64,000 bases of DNA from Nothophaeocryptopus gaeumannii (GCA_031771865.1 JASISA010000022.1:1-64000), one strand, 5' to 3'. Shown: positions 29,781 through 41,207, numbered from the stretch's first letter. The notes: a model not told the origin generated them from the sequence alone. Numbers and translations are program-made.

Positions 29781-32700
29781 TCACCTCCGACCTGGCGGAC
29801 GATATGCTCCTCCGCTGGGAGCATTGCCGCCTCGAGCACCCGGAGGACGGTAGGCAGAGCCTCCACCTGGTGGAGCTGGTGGTGTATCAGCTCGCTCACC
29901 CTCTACACGCTGAGACCGTGGCGCCCATCGATCAGCTTTGTCAGAAGGTGGCGGGGGCGCTGAGTCCGCTCCAGGTGCCTTGCCACGAAGCGCCGGCGGA
30001 ATGTAGCCGCTTCTCTTGGGTGCTTCTTCGGAAGCTACCCCTTCATCGGCTGCCGCTGCGGAGGGAGGAGGTCCAGAAAGGCTTTCTTCGCCAGAAGTGC
30101 CGCCGGGTTGCTCAGTCGCACGCTTGGCTGCTTCTCGCTCGCGCCAGCTGGGCTTGTTTCCAGCGAGCTGCAAGCGTGGAGGTCCAGATGACGGCGCTGC
30201 TTGCTCTGCAGCTGGCTCTGCACGACACTCGAATCCACCACGCTCAAAGGATCGTGCAGGTGGTGCAGCTGCTCCGCCTTGCTTTCGTTCCAGCCGACGT
30301 CTCTCTGCTTCTTCTTCGCGCTCCATTTGCTTCCTAGCCGCCTCCGCACGCTCCTGTCTACGTTTCTCGGCCTCAGCCTTCAGCTCGGCGTCCTTGACTC
30401 TCTTCTCCTCTGCCGCTCGTGCGGCCTCTTCCTCTTCTATGCGAGCTTGTTCTTCTTCCTCACGGCGCATGCGCTCTTCCTCCTCCAAGCGACGCTTCTC
30501 GGCCGCCTTGCGTTCGCGGACTTCGCGTCGTCTCTTGTCCATCGCAGCATTAAGCTCGCGCTCAGCCGCCTTGCGACGCTTTTCAAAATCAGCATGGCGC
30601 TGCTCCGTGATGGTCCGCTTGAACTGCTCGTAGTGAGGTACAAGCCTCTCGAGACGATGCTTCAGCGAGACCTCCTCTTTGTGCTTCTGCTTAGCGCTCT
30701 CAAGGGTCTCATCCTTATCCTTCTCGTAGCTGTCCGAATCACGCTGGCGTTGAGCTTCATAATCGGCTGGAAGGTGTTTGATCTCTTCTTTGCGGTACGC
30801 ACGCTCAAGGTGGTCAATGCGTTTGCCTGCAACACGTACTTTCTCGCCAATCTCGTTCTTTTCCTTCTCGAGAGCCTGCAATTTGAGCATGCGAATGCGC
30901 CCAGTGTCCAGATTGTCGATATCGATCTCAGAGATGTCGACGCCCTTGACGCCCTTCTTGAGCTCATTGAGCTGCTTCTCGGCTTCCTCACGCTGAACTT
31001 TCTTCCTCTCAGCCTGCAAGCGACGCTCTTCCCGCTCCCGTGTCTCCTTTGCCAATCGCTCAGTCTCGGCGGCTTGGAGCTCTTGTTGCTTGACCTTTCG
31101 TCGCTGCTCCTCTTCACGCTGCCGCGCGAGCTGCACGTTCGCCGCGGTTTCCTTCTTCTTCTGAATGATCTCACGGCGAGCAATGAGCTCAGCGTGTTCC
31201 TTTTCGGCCCCTGCCTCAGCACGCTGCAAAGCGGCTACTCTGGCCTTGCGGCGGTCCTCATTGAAAGTGGGATCGACATATTGGACAGCCAAGTAGAGAG
31301 CCTTCGATAACCGAGACAGTTGTGAGCGCACAATTTCAGCAGGTGTGCTTTGCAGACGCTGTACGGAGCTGGCGTCGGCTTCTGCCGAGCCTGCACCCGA
31401 GCCGGGATGCATGGCTTTGGCAGAAGAGAAGACATCGGAGTCGAAGGTCAAAATCCCAGTGGAGTGATCAATACGGATGGAGAGATCTCCCTTCTTGCAT
31501 CCATTCATGATGAACTTCTCGATGGTGGCAGCAGAGACCTCAAAAGGATGGGGAAATTGGGCGAGAGCAAGGACATCCTCCAGCTTGACATCGGTGTATA
31601 CCTGCGAAAGTTGTTGGAAGAGGCGGGTCAGGATTACTTGCTGTAGCGGCAAAACGTATTTCTGCATCTCCTCGTCGGCGCCAATCTGGGAGAGGATAGG
31701 CGACACCTTCTCACAAATTGACTTCGGGTGGAAATCAGTCTCCAGGATGTTGTAGAGATCCCTGATTTCGGGTCGGGCGCGCTGTAGGATGTCTTTGTTG
31801 AGAGCGTCTTTAAAAAGGATCGAGCGGGATGGCGGCGTGCTCATGCCAAGCAAGTTGGTGAGACGAGCATTCTTCGTGCTGCGTGCGGCATCAACGTCAA
31901 TCAAGGCACCGCGAGAACGCGAAGTGCTGATGACGGGAATGGCCAGCGCAGAGAGCAGTACATACGACGCTGCTTTGGACAGGTCTGAATCCGAGATGTT
32001 GGATGGGTTGTCTTTCTTTGAAGCTCCAGCAGCGACTTGACGAGCCGAGACGGTGAGTAAGTTGTAGTATCGACTCCAGGCAGCAGCGTGAAATAAGTAG
32101 TTTTCGCTGACCAGGAAAATGCGTGTGAGCTTCTCGTAGTAGTTGGCCATCATCGAATTCTTCGGCTGTCGTCGGGACAGACTTAGAAGCGTGTGAATGT
32201 CTTCAACACTCTTGAAGGCTTCCTGCCACAGCTCCAGTTCCACGGCAACATTAAGCTGCATAAAGCGAGTGTCGAGGTGACGCTGCAGGGTCTCTGGGTC
32301 ACTGAGGTTGATGGCGTGCACTTGCTGGGAGTACTTCGCTGCATTTTGCAGGTGATTACGCAGTAGCTCGCACAGACGGCGGAACTCGGTCTTGCGCGTA
32401 TATTTGGAGCAGAATTGGAAGGCTTGATGAGCAGTGGTTTGGTACATGACCTCAAGGCGAGCATTGTTCTTGAAAATGTCAAGCACAGTGCGGTATGTCT
32501 CCCACAAGAATTTGAGCCATGGGGTGACGATGGCACGATCTGTCCTGTCTTTTGACTGTTCGCCAGAGACGGTGGATAATAGGATGGACTCGGGTGTCTC
32601 CATAGCCTCAAGGTCGGTGACATTTGCGAGCGAGGCATCCTCAGAAGTCGCTCCTTGGGCGGAGATGTCATCCGCCTTCTGTTGAGCATCGGTCACCTTC

Positions 32701-33002
32701 TGCTCTGCAAGCTCGATGAAGCGGCGGAAGACTAGCTCGATTGTGGCGACGTTGGTGTTTTGACTGGTGTTTTTATAATTGTACAGGCCATCCTTGGCAG
32801 CCTTTCCTTTGCGGAGATCGACACACAGCTCGACGAACAACAGCATCACAGGCTCAAGGGCCGCGATGGTGCTGTTACGCGTCCGCTTCGAGGTGACATG
32901 TTCGTGGAGGATGGACAAAGCAGCCTGTTGCTGCTCGACGCCGATGAGCTCCTGTGCGCGCTTGAGCACATTCTCGGGGCGGGTGTGCGGTGGAGGAGGC
33001 AT
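29781..33002 (-). CDS. tif32: Eukaryotic translation initiation factor 3 subunit A
   Basis: Single exon, 1073 residues. The N-terminus (PENVLKRAQELIGVEQQQAALSILHEH) and the helical-repeat plus PCI region to about residue 500 (including VVPLQQ-type and TRLFQQLSQVYTDV segments) match eIF3a. From about 560 the protein becomes a long, highly charged Arg/Glu/Lys coiled coil (the spectrin-like region that docks eIF3b, eIF3g and eIF3i), then a Pro/Gly/Ala-rich tail. eIF3a scaffolds the eIF3 complex on the 40S subunit in the cytoplasm and is essential. The tail holds three related units: GYIPPALRGK, SAYRPPGARGG and GAYRPPGRR at the very end. Start MPPPPHTRPENV at 33002 matches the normal N-terminus. 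Confidence 0.96.
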   Translation of the reverse strand: MPPPPHTRPENVLKRAQELIGVEQQQAALSILHEHVTSKRTRNSTIAALEPVMLLFVELCVDLRKGKAAKDGLYNYKNTSQNTNVATIELVFRRFIELAEQKVTDAQQKADDISAQGATSEDASLANVTDLEAMETPESILLSTVSGEQSKDRTDRAIVTPWLKFLWETYRTVLDIFKNNARLEVMYQTTAHQAFQFCSKYTRKTEFRRLCELLRNHLQNAAKYSQQVHAINLSDPETLQRHLDTRFMQLNVAVELELWQEAFKSVEDIHTLLSLSRRQPKNSMMANYYEKLTRIFLVSENYLFHAAAWSRYYNLLTVSARQVAAGASKKDNPSNISDSDLSKAASYVLLSALAIPVISTSRSRGALIDVDAARSTKNARLTNLLGMSTPPSRSILFKDALNKDILQRARPEIRDLYNILETDFHPKSICEKVSPILSQIGADEEMQKYVLPLQQVILTRLFQQLSQVYTDVKLEDVLALAQFPHPFEVSAATIEKFIMNGCKKGDLSIRIDHSTGILTFDSDVFSSAKAMHPGSGAGSAEADASSVQRLQSTPAEIVRSQLSRLSKALYLAVQYVDPTFNEDRRKARVAALQRAEAGAEKEHAELIARREIIQKKKETAANVQLARQREEEQRRKVKQQELQAAETERLAKETREREERRLQAERKKVQREEAEKQLNELKKGVKGVDISEIDIDNLDTGRIRMLKLQALEKEKNEIGEKVRVAGKRIDHLERAYRKEEIKHLPADYEAQRQRDSDSYEKDKDETLESAKQKHKEEVSLKHRLERLVPHYEQFKRTITEQRHADFEKRRKAAERELNAAMDKRRREVRERKAAEKRRLEEEERMRREEEEQARIEEEEAARAAEEKRVKDAELKAEAEKRRQERAEAARKQMEREEEAERRRLERKQGGAAAPPARSFERGGFECRAEPAAEQAAPSSGPPRLQLAGNKPSWREREAAKRATEQPGGTSGEESLSGPPPSAAAADEGVASEEAPKRSGYIPPALRGKAPGADSAPPPPSDKADRWAPRSQRVEGERADTPPAPPGGGSAYRPPGARGGNAPSGGAYRPPGRR

Positions 33003-34368
33003 GGTGGGCTGCGCCCTCGATGCTGGTCGTGGACGTGGCGATCAGATGGAGTTGTTCGCGTTCGTGGAGATGGAAAGGCGGCGGCCGTTTAGTATCTGGC
33101 GTCGGGGCGCGCTGAGAGGGGAAGTCAGGTATTGTCTGATGGCACCCGGCTTGAGTCGAATCAGAAGTGCGATCATTGCCAAGCCCTTCCTGTGCCTGAG
33201 GCAACAACTCACCCGCGGTACACACACACCTCCGCGATACGGCTCACAGCCGGCGCAACGTGAACAAGTGCCTCTCGCTGTCACATGATTCGCTCTACGG
33301 CAGCAGCAATTTTTTATTGTTTCGGTGCATGCTGCAGCTGCTTTATGCGAGGATGGATGTTCGAACTACCTCCATATGTACGCAGGTAGTTTCTACGCGA
33401 GGGACGCAAGGTCAGATACAACGACATGTGCTCACAAGAAACCACGCAGCACACGCGTGTCTGTCGCTATATCGACTGCGCGCAATACAATCGCATATGA
33501 CAGAGTGTGGATGACAGGGGTTTGGAGGAAATGCGCATGTGGTACTTCACCGTTTGCGCTGTACTGCGTGAAACAGAAATTTGTTCATAGTATGTACCCA
33601 GGACTCCGAAGTACGTCGTCGCGAAGTTGCGATGTGATCTGTGATCCCTACATGTAGTCTTTCGGATGCGGCCCGCTAGCTCGCTCATTACCGCTGTGCC
33701 GCTCCTCCTGGTCCTCCTCCTCCTCCTGGTCCTCCTCCTGCTGTTAGCCTGGCTTCCCATTCCGGCGCTGCTCTCACGACCAAACAGCCACCCATTCTCG
33801 CACCTGCTGCTGCTGCCGATAGCTGGCACTGCGACGCTGCGACTGCATCCGGACAGACTCGTCTCCTCTCCTGCTCCCCACAACCGCGTCTCCACCCAAC
33901 GTCCCGGCAGTCGCTCCTTATCGCCCTCACCCAGCCAGCCAAAGCAGCATCGTCACTATCACCATCACCAGCGGTAACGGCAGCGCCCTTCGAACATCGA
34001 AGCTCGCCCTTTGACAAGCGCACGGGAATCACCACTTGCTCTCTGCAAGCAGTCGGATAGCCACCTTAAACGACTCATTCTGCAGCCCGGAGCGGGAGTG
34101 TGACACGGACCACTCTTTACCCACGAGAATTCCGCGCATACGATTGATTTAGCCGCGTCGCCATTTCCGACGGTCGTCAAGCTCCCACCGCCGCGTGCAC
34201 TTGCCAGCGCATACGTCTTCAACTGCTCGTCGCTGCACAACACGCGACTGGCCAACCGCCCATAAAGCTCCCATCATTGCGCCGCACCTGCGTTCAAGCG
34301 ATCTTCGCCCTCGCATTCACACTACCCTCGACGCCTCGCCCGTCTCCACGCAACGGCGAACACGCGAC
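33003..34368. other. Divergent intergenic region between eIF3a and G gamma genes
   Basis: 1366 bp. A CTCCTC-rich stretch (33705-33760) gives a leucine-rich open frame (33666-33977) that I regard as a composition artefact. No RNA gene seen. Confidence 0.5.
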
Positions 34369-34765
34369 ATGATGTCGGCGCCCTACGAGATTCGCACCAA
34401 TGACAATGGCAAGACGAAGAAGCAGTCCATGGCCGAGCTCAAATTGAGACGTCTCACCGAGCTGAATCAGCGCCTTCAGGAAGACCTCAATAGGAGAAGG
34501 ATACCTGTGTCGGAAGCTGCCATGGAGTATGTCCTCAACCCTCACGCGCCTTGCGCCCACGTTCGCAGACGCTGACAAATTCGCAGTTTAATTGCATTCA
34601 CCGACAAAGAGCCCAAGGTACTATGATAGTGCACAAGTTGCTTGTGGCCGTCACACTGACAATGACTTGTAGGATTTCATGGTTCCAAGCCGATGGGGCA
34701 CGATCGACAAGCGTGAAGACCCGTACGCTCCGCAACAATCGAACGGCTGCTGCTCCGTCATGTAG
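34369..34765 (+). CDS. gpgA: Heterotrimeric G protein gamma subunit
   Basis: Three exons, 34369-34526, 34587-34617 and 34673-34765, give 93 residues. The helical core KQSMAELKLRRLTELNQRL and the conserved DFMVPSRWG ... KREDPYAPQQ block match fungal G gamma. The protein ends CCSVM, so CSVM forms a CaaX box for farnesylation, with a second Cys upstream that could be palmitoylated. It pairs with G beta at the plasma membrane in pheromone, nutrient and development signalling. A second ATG one codon in could equally start translation. Both splice junctions restore frame, and exon 2 is only 31 nt. Confidence 0.93.
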
Positions 34766-36148
34766 TGTGCTCATAACACCTAATTATCTTCTTGATCTGT
34801 TTATAGCATCGGCGTTCGAAGCGGTCCCTTGTTTCTACCGGAACGAGTTGTGTACTTCAGTGTGCTCTTGGCTCTTGCAATTTGGGAAAGTTTGCGAGGG
34901 CTTGTTTTATTAAGAAAAGTACGTTTGGCAGGAGGAAAATCCTGGGGCTGGGCAAAAGATGTAGATGAGGTGCTGTACCATACCGTCCAGACTCTGCACA
35001 CATTGCATCTCAACCACTGCATTCTATCACAACGCTACGTGCGGCCAAGAGAATGCGTCTGAGGGACGATTGCTAGCTAACTGTGGCCGAGCGGGTGCTG
35101 GTCCTAAATTATACAGCATATGACGGCCCGGACGTTTCCAAAGGCAGCGGCCACTGCAGCGAGGCCAGCATGATTCACCACCATATCATGGTCTATAGCT
35201 GTCATATCAGTATTGCTGTTCCTCTCAAGTCTCGAACCCGGAAGCGTCGTATCCCACGTTCACGGCACGTGGTGAGGATGCTAATACAACCAAGGGATGG
35301 TGAAGCGCGCGCCTGCTGCTCTGCGAGCGCGAATTGTATCCCATGTATACGCCAAGATGCATCGCAGGACCTCAGCGTGAAGGGTTGATGTCTTGGATCA
35401 GCGTGAAAAGTAGATGAGCAGAGCATCTCGCACGGTCCAAACTGGAAATGCTGCTGCAGTTCAAAAGAGTAAGAGTAGTTAGCAGAATGAATGCGTAGAG
35501 GCTTGAGCGCGCGACTTCAAGGGCTTCAGCGTCAAATATTGACGGAAGTGGACAGGAACAGACCGATGACCCTACGCGCACAGAAACTGCCTTCCGTAGA
35601 GCATCGAGCAGAAGAAGACAGCCGGCGAGCCTAGTCTGGGCCAGGTCAAGGTAGGTCAACTTTCAAGCTCCCACTTCCCAAGTTACCTCGTAACAGCTGT
35701 TGCCGCTTTCTGCCTTAATGTACACCAACTCACCACCTCACCTCATTACCTCATCACCTCACGGTCTGTGTGCATATCGCACCTCGTCAGGTCACCAGTG
35801 GTGGATGCCTTATTAGAATCACGGCCGCAGACTCGACGCACGCAGTATCTCTGCTTCGCGATCCGCACCCGCCGTCGGAAGCGGCAGGTCGCTCGGAAGA
35901 AGCATAGCGATCGGCGGAAAGCGCTCCTTTTCGACCTCGTCCCCCTCGCCGCCGCCACCGCCGCCGCCGCCGACGTGCAACATACAACACCTCTCGCCCC
36001 TCCACTCCGCTCCACTCCTCCCCACTCGCGGCCGACCCAACGGAGCGCCGGCCAGGCGTGCGGTTTGGGCACGTACATGTGACCAAGCGCGCAGGTCGAC
36101 GACCGCCCGCCCTCCCAGCGTCTCCCGCGACTGCGGGCCTGCCCCAGC
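34766..36148. other. Intergenic region upstream of the bHLH gene
   Basis: 1383 bp. It contains a CACGTG E-box at 35266-35271 and, near the bHLH start, a GCC-repeat leader (35948-35976). Open frames here are short and featureless. Confidence 0.5.
35266..35271. promoter_or_regulatory. CACGTG E-box upstream of the bHLH factor
   Basis: A perfect palindromic E-box in the context GGCACGTGGT lies 878 bp upstream of the bHLH start. Pho4/NUC-1-class factors bind CACGTG, so autoregulation is possible. A six-base site this far upstream is weak evidence on its own. Confidence 0.3.
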
Positions 36149-38395
36149 ATGGACCAAGACATTGCGCAGATGGCGCACACCCTCGACGACATCGGCACTC
36201 TGTTCGAGTTTGGCGATATCGACTTGAACAACATCTCGTCCGTCGACCCGGCGCAGTACGACCAGCACATGCAACATGCCGGGACTCACCCCACCACCCC
36301 CTTTGACGAAATCAGTGAAGCACAGGTGGTCGCCGGGACTAGCGCCCAAGACTTTGGCGGCGGCCATCAGCGCTATGCCATGCAGCATAGCGTCGACGGG
36401 CAGCAGCAGCAGCAGCATCTGCCGCCGTCTTCGCAGACAACCCAGCGCTTCAACGGACAAGGGCAGACCTCTATGCCCTACTCAGACCAGGCCTTTCCGC
36501 CTGCAATGCAGCAAGATTTCAATGCCAATCAGTCGTTTCAGTTCGGTGGTATGCAGAATTATCCAAACCATGGAATACCGCCCACACCGAACAGCTATGA
36601 AATGCACGGAGAGTCAGGCCGCTTTTTGCAGTCTCAAATCGACCCGCAGCAGCGCGCAATGCTGGAGCAAAGGTACCAGCTAAACAAGGAGCATGCGGTG
36701 CGTTCGAGCTCGATCAAAAGCACTCCACGTAGCTGGCTGACTCGAAACCAGATCGCCTTCACTCCAATGGTCTCTCCTGCCGGCACGCCTCAATACAGCA
36801 TGCAGCCCGAGTTCACAATTCCAGGGGCATACTTTTCACCACTGACATCTCCCATGCTTCACGCACAGAATTCGCAAACTGTCTCGAATCCCCAACAACG
36901 CCCAGGACAGAGAGCAGGGTACTACACCAATCCGAGCACGGCGCCGAGCTCCAATGCCACCTCCCCGATGGATCCAAACCTAGATGTGGATATGATGGCC
37001 GACGAAACCTCGTTGAACGAATCCTCGGAATCTCAGTCCAAGAAATCGTCCAGGCGCAAAGCTGCTACTCCCCGAAGCGCTGGCCCACTGGCAAGGACGA
37101 AGGATAGCCCCATTCAAAAGGCAGTCAAGCGCAAATCAGGTACCATGCTATCTTCAATGGCACCAAGTGAATACGACGGCAACATGGACCTTCACCGGTC
37201 CAAGAGTGCGCAGCCAACTTCTACGGGTTTCCACATGCCACGAACAGACAGCTCTGAAAATGGCAGCATCAGTCCTGAGCCACTAAGTGAAGCGTTGATG
37301 GGCCCCCCTCCAAGACCGGGATCCAGCAAGAATAACTCGCCGGCCATCACTGCACAACAGAAACACGCAGGCACTCGCGCCATCGGAGCAGCCGCGACAC
37401 CAAAGTCACTTCTATCGATGCGCCATGAAACGCAGTCCAGCGTTCGTTCTTCGAACCACGCAGTCTCGACTGATCAGACAGAATTTGAGGATCTTCAGTT
37501 GCCCGCTGCTGCCGCAGATGCTGCAGGCCCGCATCGGCCCTCACTGTCCCAGATCAACACTCAAGTCGCCTCTTCGGCTTCGACTGAAGACACACCGCGC
37601 CTTGTCGCACGCAAAACTCCGAAATTGGGCCCGCTTAGCACACCAGCCTCTGCGAGACCGTCCTCTGCAGCGCCTAGTCCATCCGTAGTGGGATCTCCAA
37701 TGACAGCGTCTACACCCGGTGCTCTTCCGAAGGATCGAAAGGAGCCAAAGGCTAGTCGAGGCTCCAAGAAGCGTGGCAGTGTCAGTGTTGGTGGCAGTGG
37801 GTCGGCTTTGGTTTCCCCTGCTCTTCGGCCAAGGATCAGTCCTAGTCCTAGCATCAAGCCTCTGTTGCCAGAGGGGACCTCTCTTCACTCGCCTCAGCAT
37901 GCGCTGCTCCTCGCATCGAAATCCAATTATCAGAATCTTCTCGAAGGCAATCACCTTCCCGGAGTCAACTATCCCGATTCACTGTCAACGGGTCTGACTT
38001 CGAAGCGGACATCGCATAAGGTGGCGGAACAAGGACGACGAAATCGAATCAATGAAGCGCTCAAGGAAATGCAAGCCTTGTTACCGAGACCTGCTCTAGC
38101 GAAAGTGAAAGAAAGCAGCAATAGCGACGAAAGTCCTGAGGCCGCAGAAGGCGACGGCAAAGAAAGCAAAGAGGAGTCCGTCACAAAGAGCAACAACAGC
38201 AAAGCTGCCACTGTTGAGTCTGCCAACGAGTACATTCGGAAGCTGCAAAGAGAGAATGCTGCGTTGTTGGCTCTGAAAAAGGAGCACGACGAATTGAAGA
38301 AAAAGTTGGAGCAACAGCAGATATCCGTTTCCGAATCAGCAAGTCCCCTTAGTGAAGTAGCCAAGAGCGTTGTATCGCCAGCTGCTGGGCCATGA
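36149..38395 (+). CDS. bHLH transcription factor, Pho4/NUC-1-like
   Basis: Single exon, 748 residues. An acidic start (MDQDIAQMAHTLDDIG) and long Ser/Pro/Gln-rich middle are followed by a C-terminal bHLH. The basic region SHKVAEQGRRNRIN carries the H-E-R-R contact set for CACGTG, helix 1 reads ALKEMQALLP, a long charged loop (about 45 residues) follows, and helix 2 starts KAATVESANEYIRKLQ and runs into a leucine-zipper-like coil. The long loop and KA-TVE helix 2 fit the fungal phosphate regulators Pho4, NUC-1 and PalcA, which act in the nucleus on phosphatase and phosphate-transporter genes. The DNA-binding class is clear; the phosphate role is inferred from the family. Confidence 0.85.
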   Translation: MDQDIAQMAHTLDDIGTLFEFGDIDLNNISSVDPAQYDQHMQHAGTHPTTPFDEISEAQVVAGTSAQDFGGGHQRYAMQHSVDGQQQQQHLPPSSQTTQRFNGQGQTSMPYSDQAFPPAMQQDFNANQSFQFGGMQNYPNHGIPPTPNSYEMHGESGRFLQSQIDPQQRAMLEQRYQLNKEHAVRSSSIKSTPRSWLTRNQIAFTPMVSPAGTPQYSMQPEFTIPGAYFSPLTSPMLHAQNSQTVSNPQQRPGQRAGYYTNPSTAPSSNATSPMDPNLDVDMMADETSLNESSESQSKKSSRRKAATPRSAGPLARTKDSPIQKAVKRKSGTMLSSMAPSEYDGNMDLHRSKSAQPTSTGFHMPRTDSSENGSISPEPLSEALMGPPPRPGSSKNNSPAITAQQKHAGTRAIGAAATPKSLLSMRHETQSSVRSSNHAVSTDQTEFEDLQLPAAAADAAGPHRPSLSQINTQVASSASTEDTPRLVARKTPKLGPLSTPASARPSSAAPSPSVVGSPMTASTPGALPKDRKEPKASRGSKKRGSVSVGGSGSALVSPALRPRISPSPSIKPLLPEGTSLHSPQHALLLASKSNYQNLLEGNHLPGVNYPDSLSTGLTSKRTSHKVAEQGRRNRINEALKEMQALLPRPALAKVKESSNSDESPEAAEGDGKESKEESVTKSNNSKAATVESANEYIRKLQRENAALLALKKEHDELKKKLEQQQISVSESASPLSEVAKSVVSPAAGP

Positions 38396-38875
38396 TGAAG
38401 ATGAGCTGGGTGGCGATGTTGGAGGTCATCGGCGCGACACAAAATCGGGGCCTATAATACTCTGTTGGAGACGGTTGGGTAGGGAGTCATCGCGATATAA
38501 AGGAGAGGGAATTTGCTTTTGGGCCAAAACTTGTGATACCAAATGCGCAGGCGCTAAGCATGATCTACGAGGAAGAGTCGAAAGAGAGTCGCCCTGCTGA
38601 AATGTATATATCCGCCTCTTGGGCACGGGACAGATATTCAGAACACGAAATATGTTGGAACTATTCTGGCTGTCTATTGAAGTTGTCTAGAAGATGTGTG
38701 CCGCCTCTGAGGCTTCGAGTCTGACGTTCACTTTCACCATCTTCTCGAGGCATTCGCGGGCCCAACGCAGTAAGCTCTTCTGAATCCCGGGAGACTTATC
38801 CCCTCGACGCACAAATCATCGAGTTTCAATCAATCGTGATAGCTGCTCGGAAAGTGACAGAAACCCGCAGCGGTG
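38396..38875. other. Convergent intergenic region
   Basis: 480 bp lie between the bHLH stop and the F-box gene stop. No gene seen. Confidence 0.5.
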
Positions 38876-40802
38876 TCATGACCTAATCAGAGCATCCAGG
38901 TCGACCCGCTGATAATCTGCAAAACGTCAATCACCAATACATTGGTTTCATGTCGAGTCGGACGTGATTTGGAGCAAAAGACGCCCAATGCACATCTAAA
39001 CTAGAACACTTACAGGATATATGGCCAAACCCTTCCCAATATTGAGCCTGAATCGTTATCAGCGGCGCCTTCTACTGCTCTCGTGAGATCAGCTTACCAG
39101 TCTATCATGCGAGATCATGATGAGCTGCGAGGGTGTGTATTGATCTGCCCATGCTTGTAAGTCGAAGATTGTGACCATGTTGGACAGTAGCACAAAAGGG
39201 CGTTACCTTGCCGGAAACCTCGACCAGCGATATGGCCAGCGCTCCGAACTATTCTAGGCATATCTGGGCCGGAGCGAAAGATTGCTTCATCTGCGAAGCG
39301 TACGAAGCCTCCCGGACCGATGTCGGGTGCAATGAATGTGTACTCGCCTCTTGGAATGTTAGGGTCGCCGGTGAGTTTGATGGCCTCGATGCGACCTGTC
39401 GGAACATCTGGAGGATCGAAAGTCTCGGGCACCTCTGATGAATTCAAGTGAAGCGCAGGATCGTCTGCTGAAACATCGTTCGAGGCATCATTGACGTCGG
39501 TCGTGTCGTTGTCGAGCGTCTCCATCGCGCTCACGAAGCTCGCAATACTACTTCCACTGCCCCTGCGACCGCCTCCGAACCAATCTCGCAGCCAGTCCAT
39601 GCCCGTCGGCAGTGGTCTTTCGTCTGCTTTGTCCGGTTGGGTGATCACTAAGAACTCGCAGCCATGCCCTGAATAGTCGCCACAATAGACTCCCTGCCAA
39701 GGCTTGTGGGGAGTGGGGGTGTAGCAGGAAGATGGCAGAGAGGAATAAGTCGTGATGTCCTCCGGCATGCGCGTTGATGTACCGCCGAAATAGGGCATGT
39801 CAGTACCCAGAGCTGCAGAAAGACTTCGTCCAGAGCTGAAGGGGCCTGCCTTCCGACCGGTATACTCAACCCACTTTCGAAGACGGAAGTTGTTCGTGCT
39901 GATATCTGAGAGACTGCCGGGCTGATGACCCTTCGAGCTGTAGCGGTCTTGGCTCTCGTTTATTGTGCGGGACATTGCAGGAAACCTCAACGCTGATTTG
40001 ACGTTAGTAAATTGGCCGGGAAATGGATGCCTTGGGAGACCTTTAGAAAGCTAACTTACGCGGCCACACACGTGTGCTATCCGAGATTGATTCACCTGGA
40101 AGTGTCCGACAAAGCATCAGGGAAGAGTAAAGACCTGATTCGGCAAACGTGTCCATGGGGACCTCTTTGCCCCAGCCGGAAGATGGTGCATCGCGGCCGT
40201 TCCTTTGAGAGTCGTTTGAGGACCGGTCTGCTTTCGGGCTATACACATCCAAGTGCAACACCGGCTGTTTGAGATCGAGCGATACGCAAGGATCTGGAAG
40301 CAAAGGATGCAAAGTCAGCAGGGCTCTCTTGAACGACTTCGACCTTGGGAGATTTACCAAAACTGTGAATTATGACTTTTCGATCCTTCTCCCAAAAGCT
40401 GAGCGAGTGGGTCCCTCGACTAGCCACCACCGCATGAGCGACAATACAGCCGCTGGCTTCGTCGTATCGTGTGACCAGGAGTTTACCACTTGGCTCGGAG
40501 TCTCCGAACCAGATGCGCTGCTGGGTAAGAAACCAGCGGGGATGGTGAGCCACATAGAGCTCTCGGAACGACTTTGCTGGATGTGGCGTGGCGATTGGAA
40601 TGGCGAGATTCTCATTGACGAGCGGCTGCCAGATGCTGTCATCACGACTGCACACATGGAGTCTACCACATGTCCGTGAGCAGCGCACGAGGTCCAGGGG
40701 GTCCAGGTTCCCAAGGATGTGCTGTATGAGCTCGGTGGGCAGACCTAAGAGTGACGATGTGCGGTTCATGTTGTCTCTTCCGGCAGCATACTCCGAGTAC
40801 AT
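38876..40802 (-). CDS. F-box protein of a conserved fungal family, six exons
   Basis: Exons (minus): 40358-40802, 40060-40293, 39207-39992, 39098-39153, 39014-39047, 38876-38916; 531 residues. The F-box LLGLPTELIQHILGNLDPLD lies at about residues 17-60 and would recruit Skp1 in an SCF ubiquitin ligase. Downstream blocks KIWFGDS-like RIWFGDSEPSGKLLVTRYD, VIIHSF, VWPPL, GVYCGDYSGHGCEFL and SQLIMISHD followed by AQYW and GHISYYQ follow the order of a fungal F-box family of unknown substrate. All five introns close the frame exactly, and the last three exons are only 56, 34 and 41 nt. The first ATG used is at 40802; another at 40769 would drop 11 residues. Confidence 0.85.
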
Positions 40803-41207
40803 GTACTGTGGTGAGAGATGATGGATGGAATCATATTGTAAGATGGATGGGCAGAGAGAGATGGAGAGGAACGGGTGTCTGGAAAAGGAAGGTGCCAAAG
40901 GAATCATGACACGGGCAGGGACACGGTCACGGACACGCATCCGACGCCTCCACGCCTCCACGCCCACACGGACCGCTGCCGATGATGCCGATCCAGGCGA
41001 ACACTCTCAGAGAACTCTACTGCCGCGCATGTCATGTGCAACCGCATGTACCTTATATATATAGTTATAAGTCAGAGTCCATTCTGTGGTCTGAATACGC
41101 CATATCTCATGCCTCATCGAACCAACGGGATTGGACTTTCGAGCAATACACAATCACAATGCACACCAAGACCCCTGTGTTCCAACAACAGCCCACACAG
41201 TGTCCAT
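40803..41207. other. Short intergenic region
   Basis: 405 bp lie between the F-box start and the hydrolase stop, with tandem GGACACGG-like and CTCCACGCC units around 40915-40970. No gene seen. Confidence 0.5.

Noticed and set aside
33666..33977. Leucine-rich ORF looking like a signal or membrane segment.
   Set aside because: It arises from a CTCCTC repeat tract in the divergent promoter, with no homologue-like pattern downstream.
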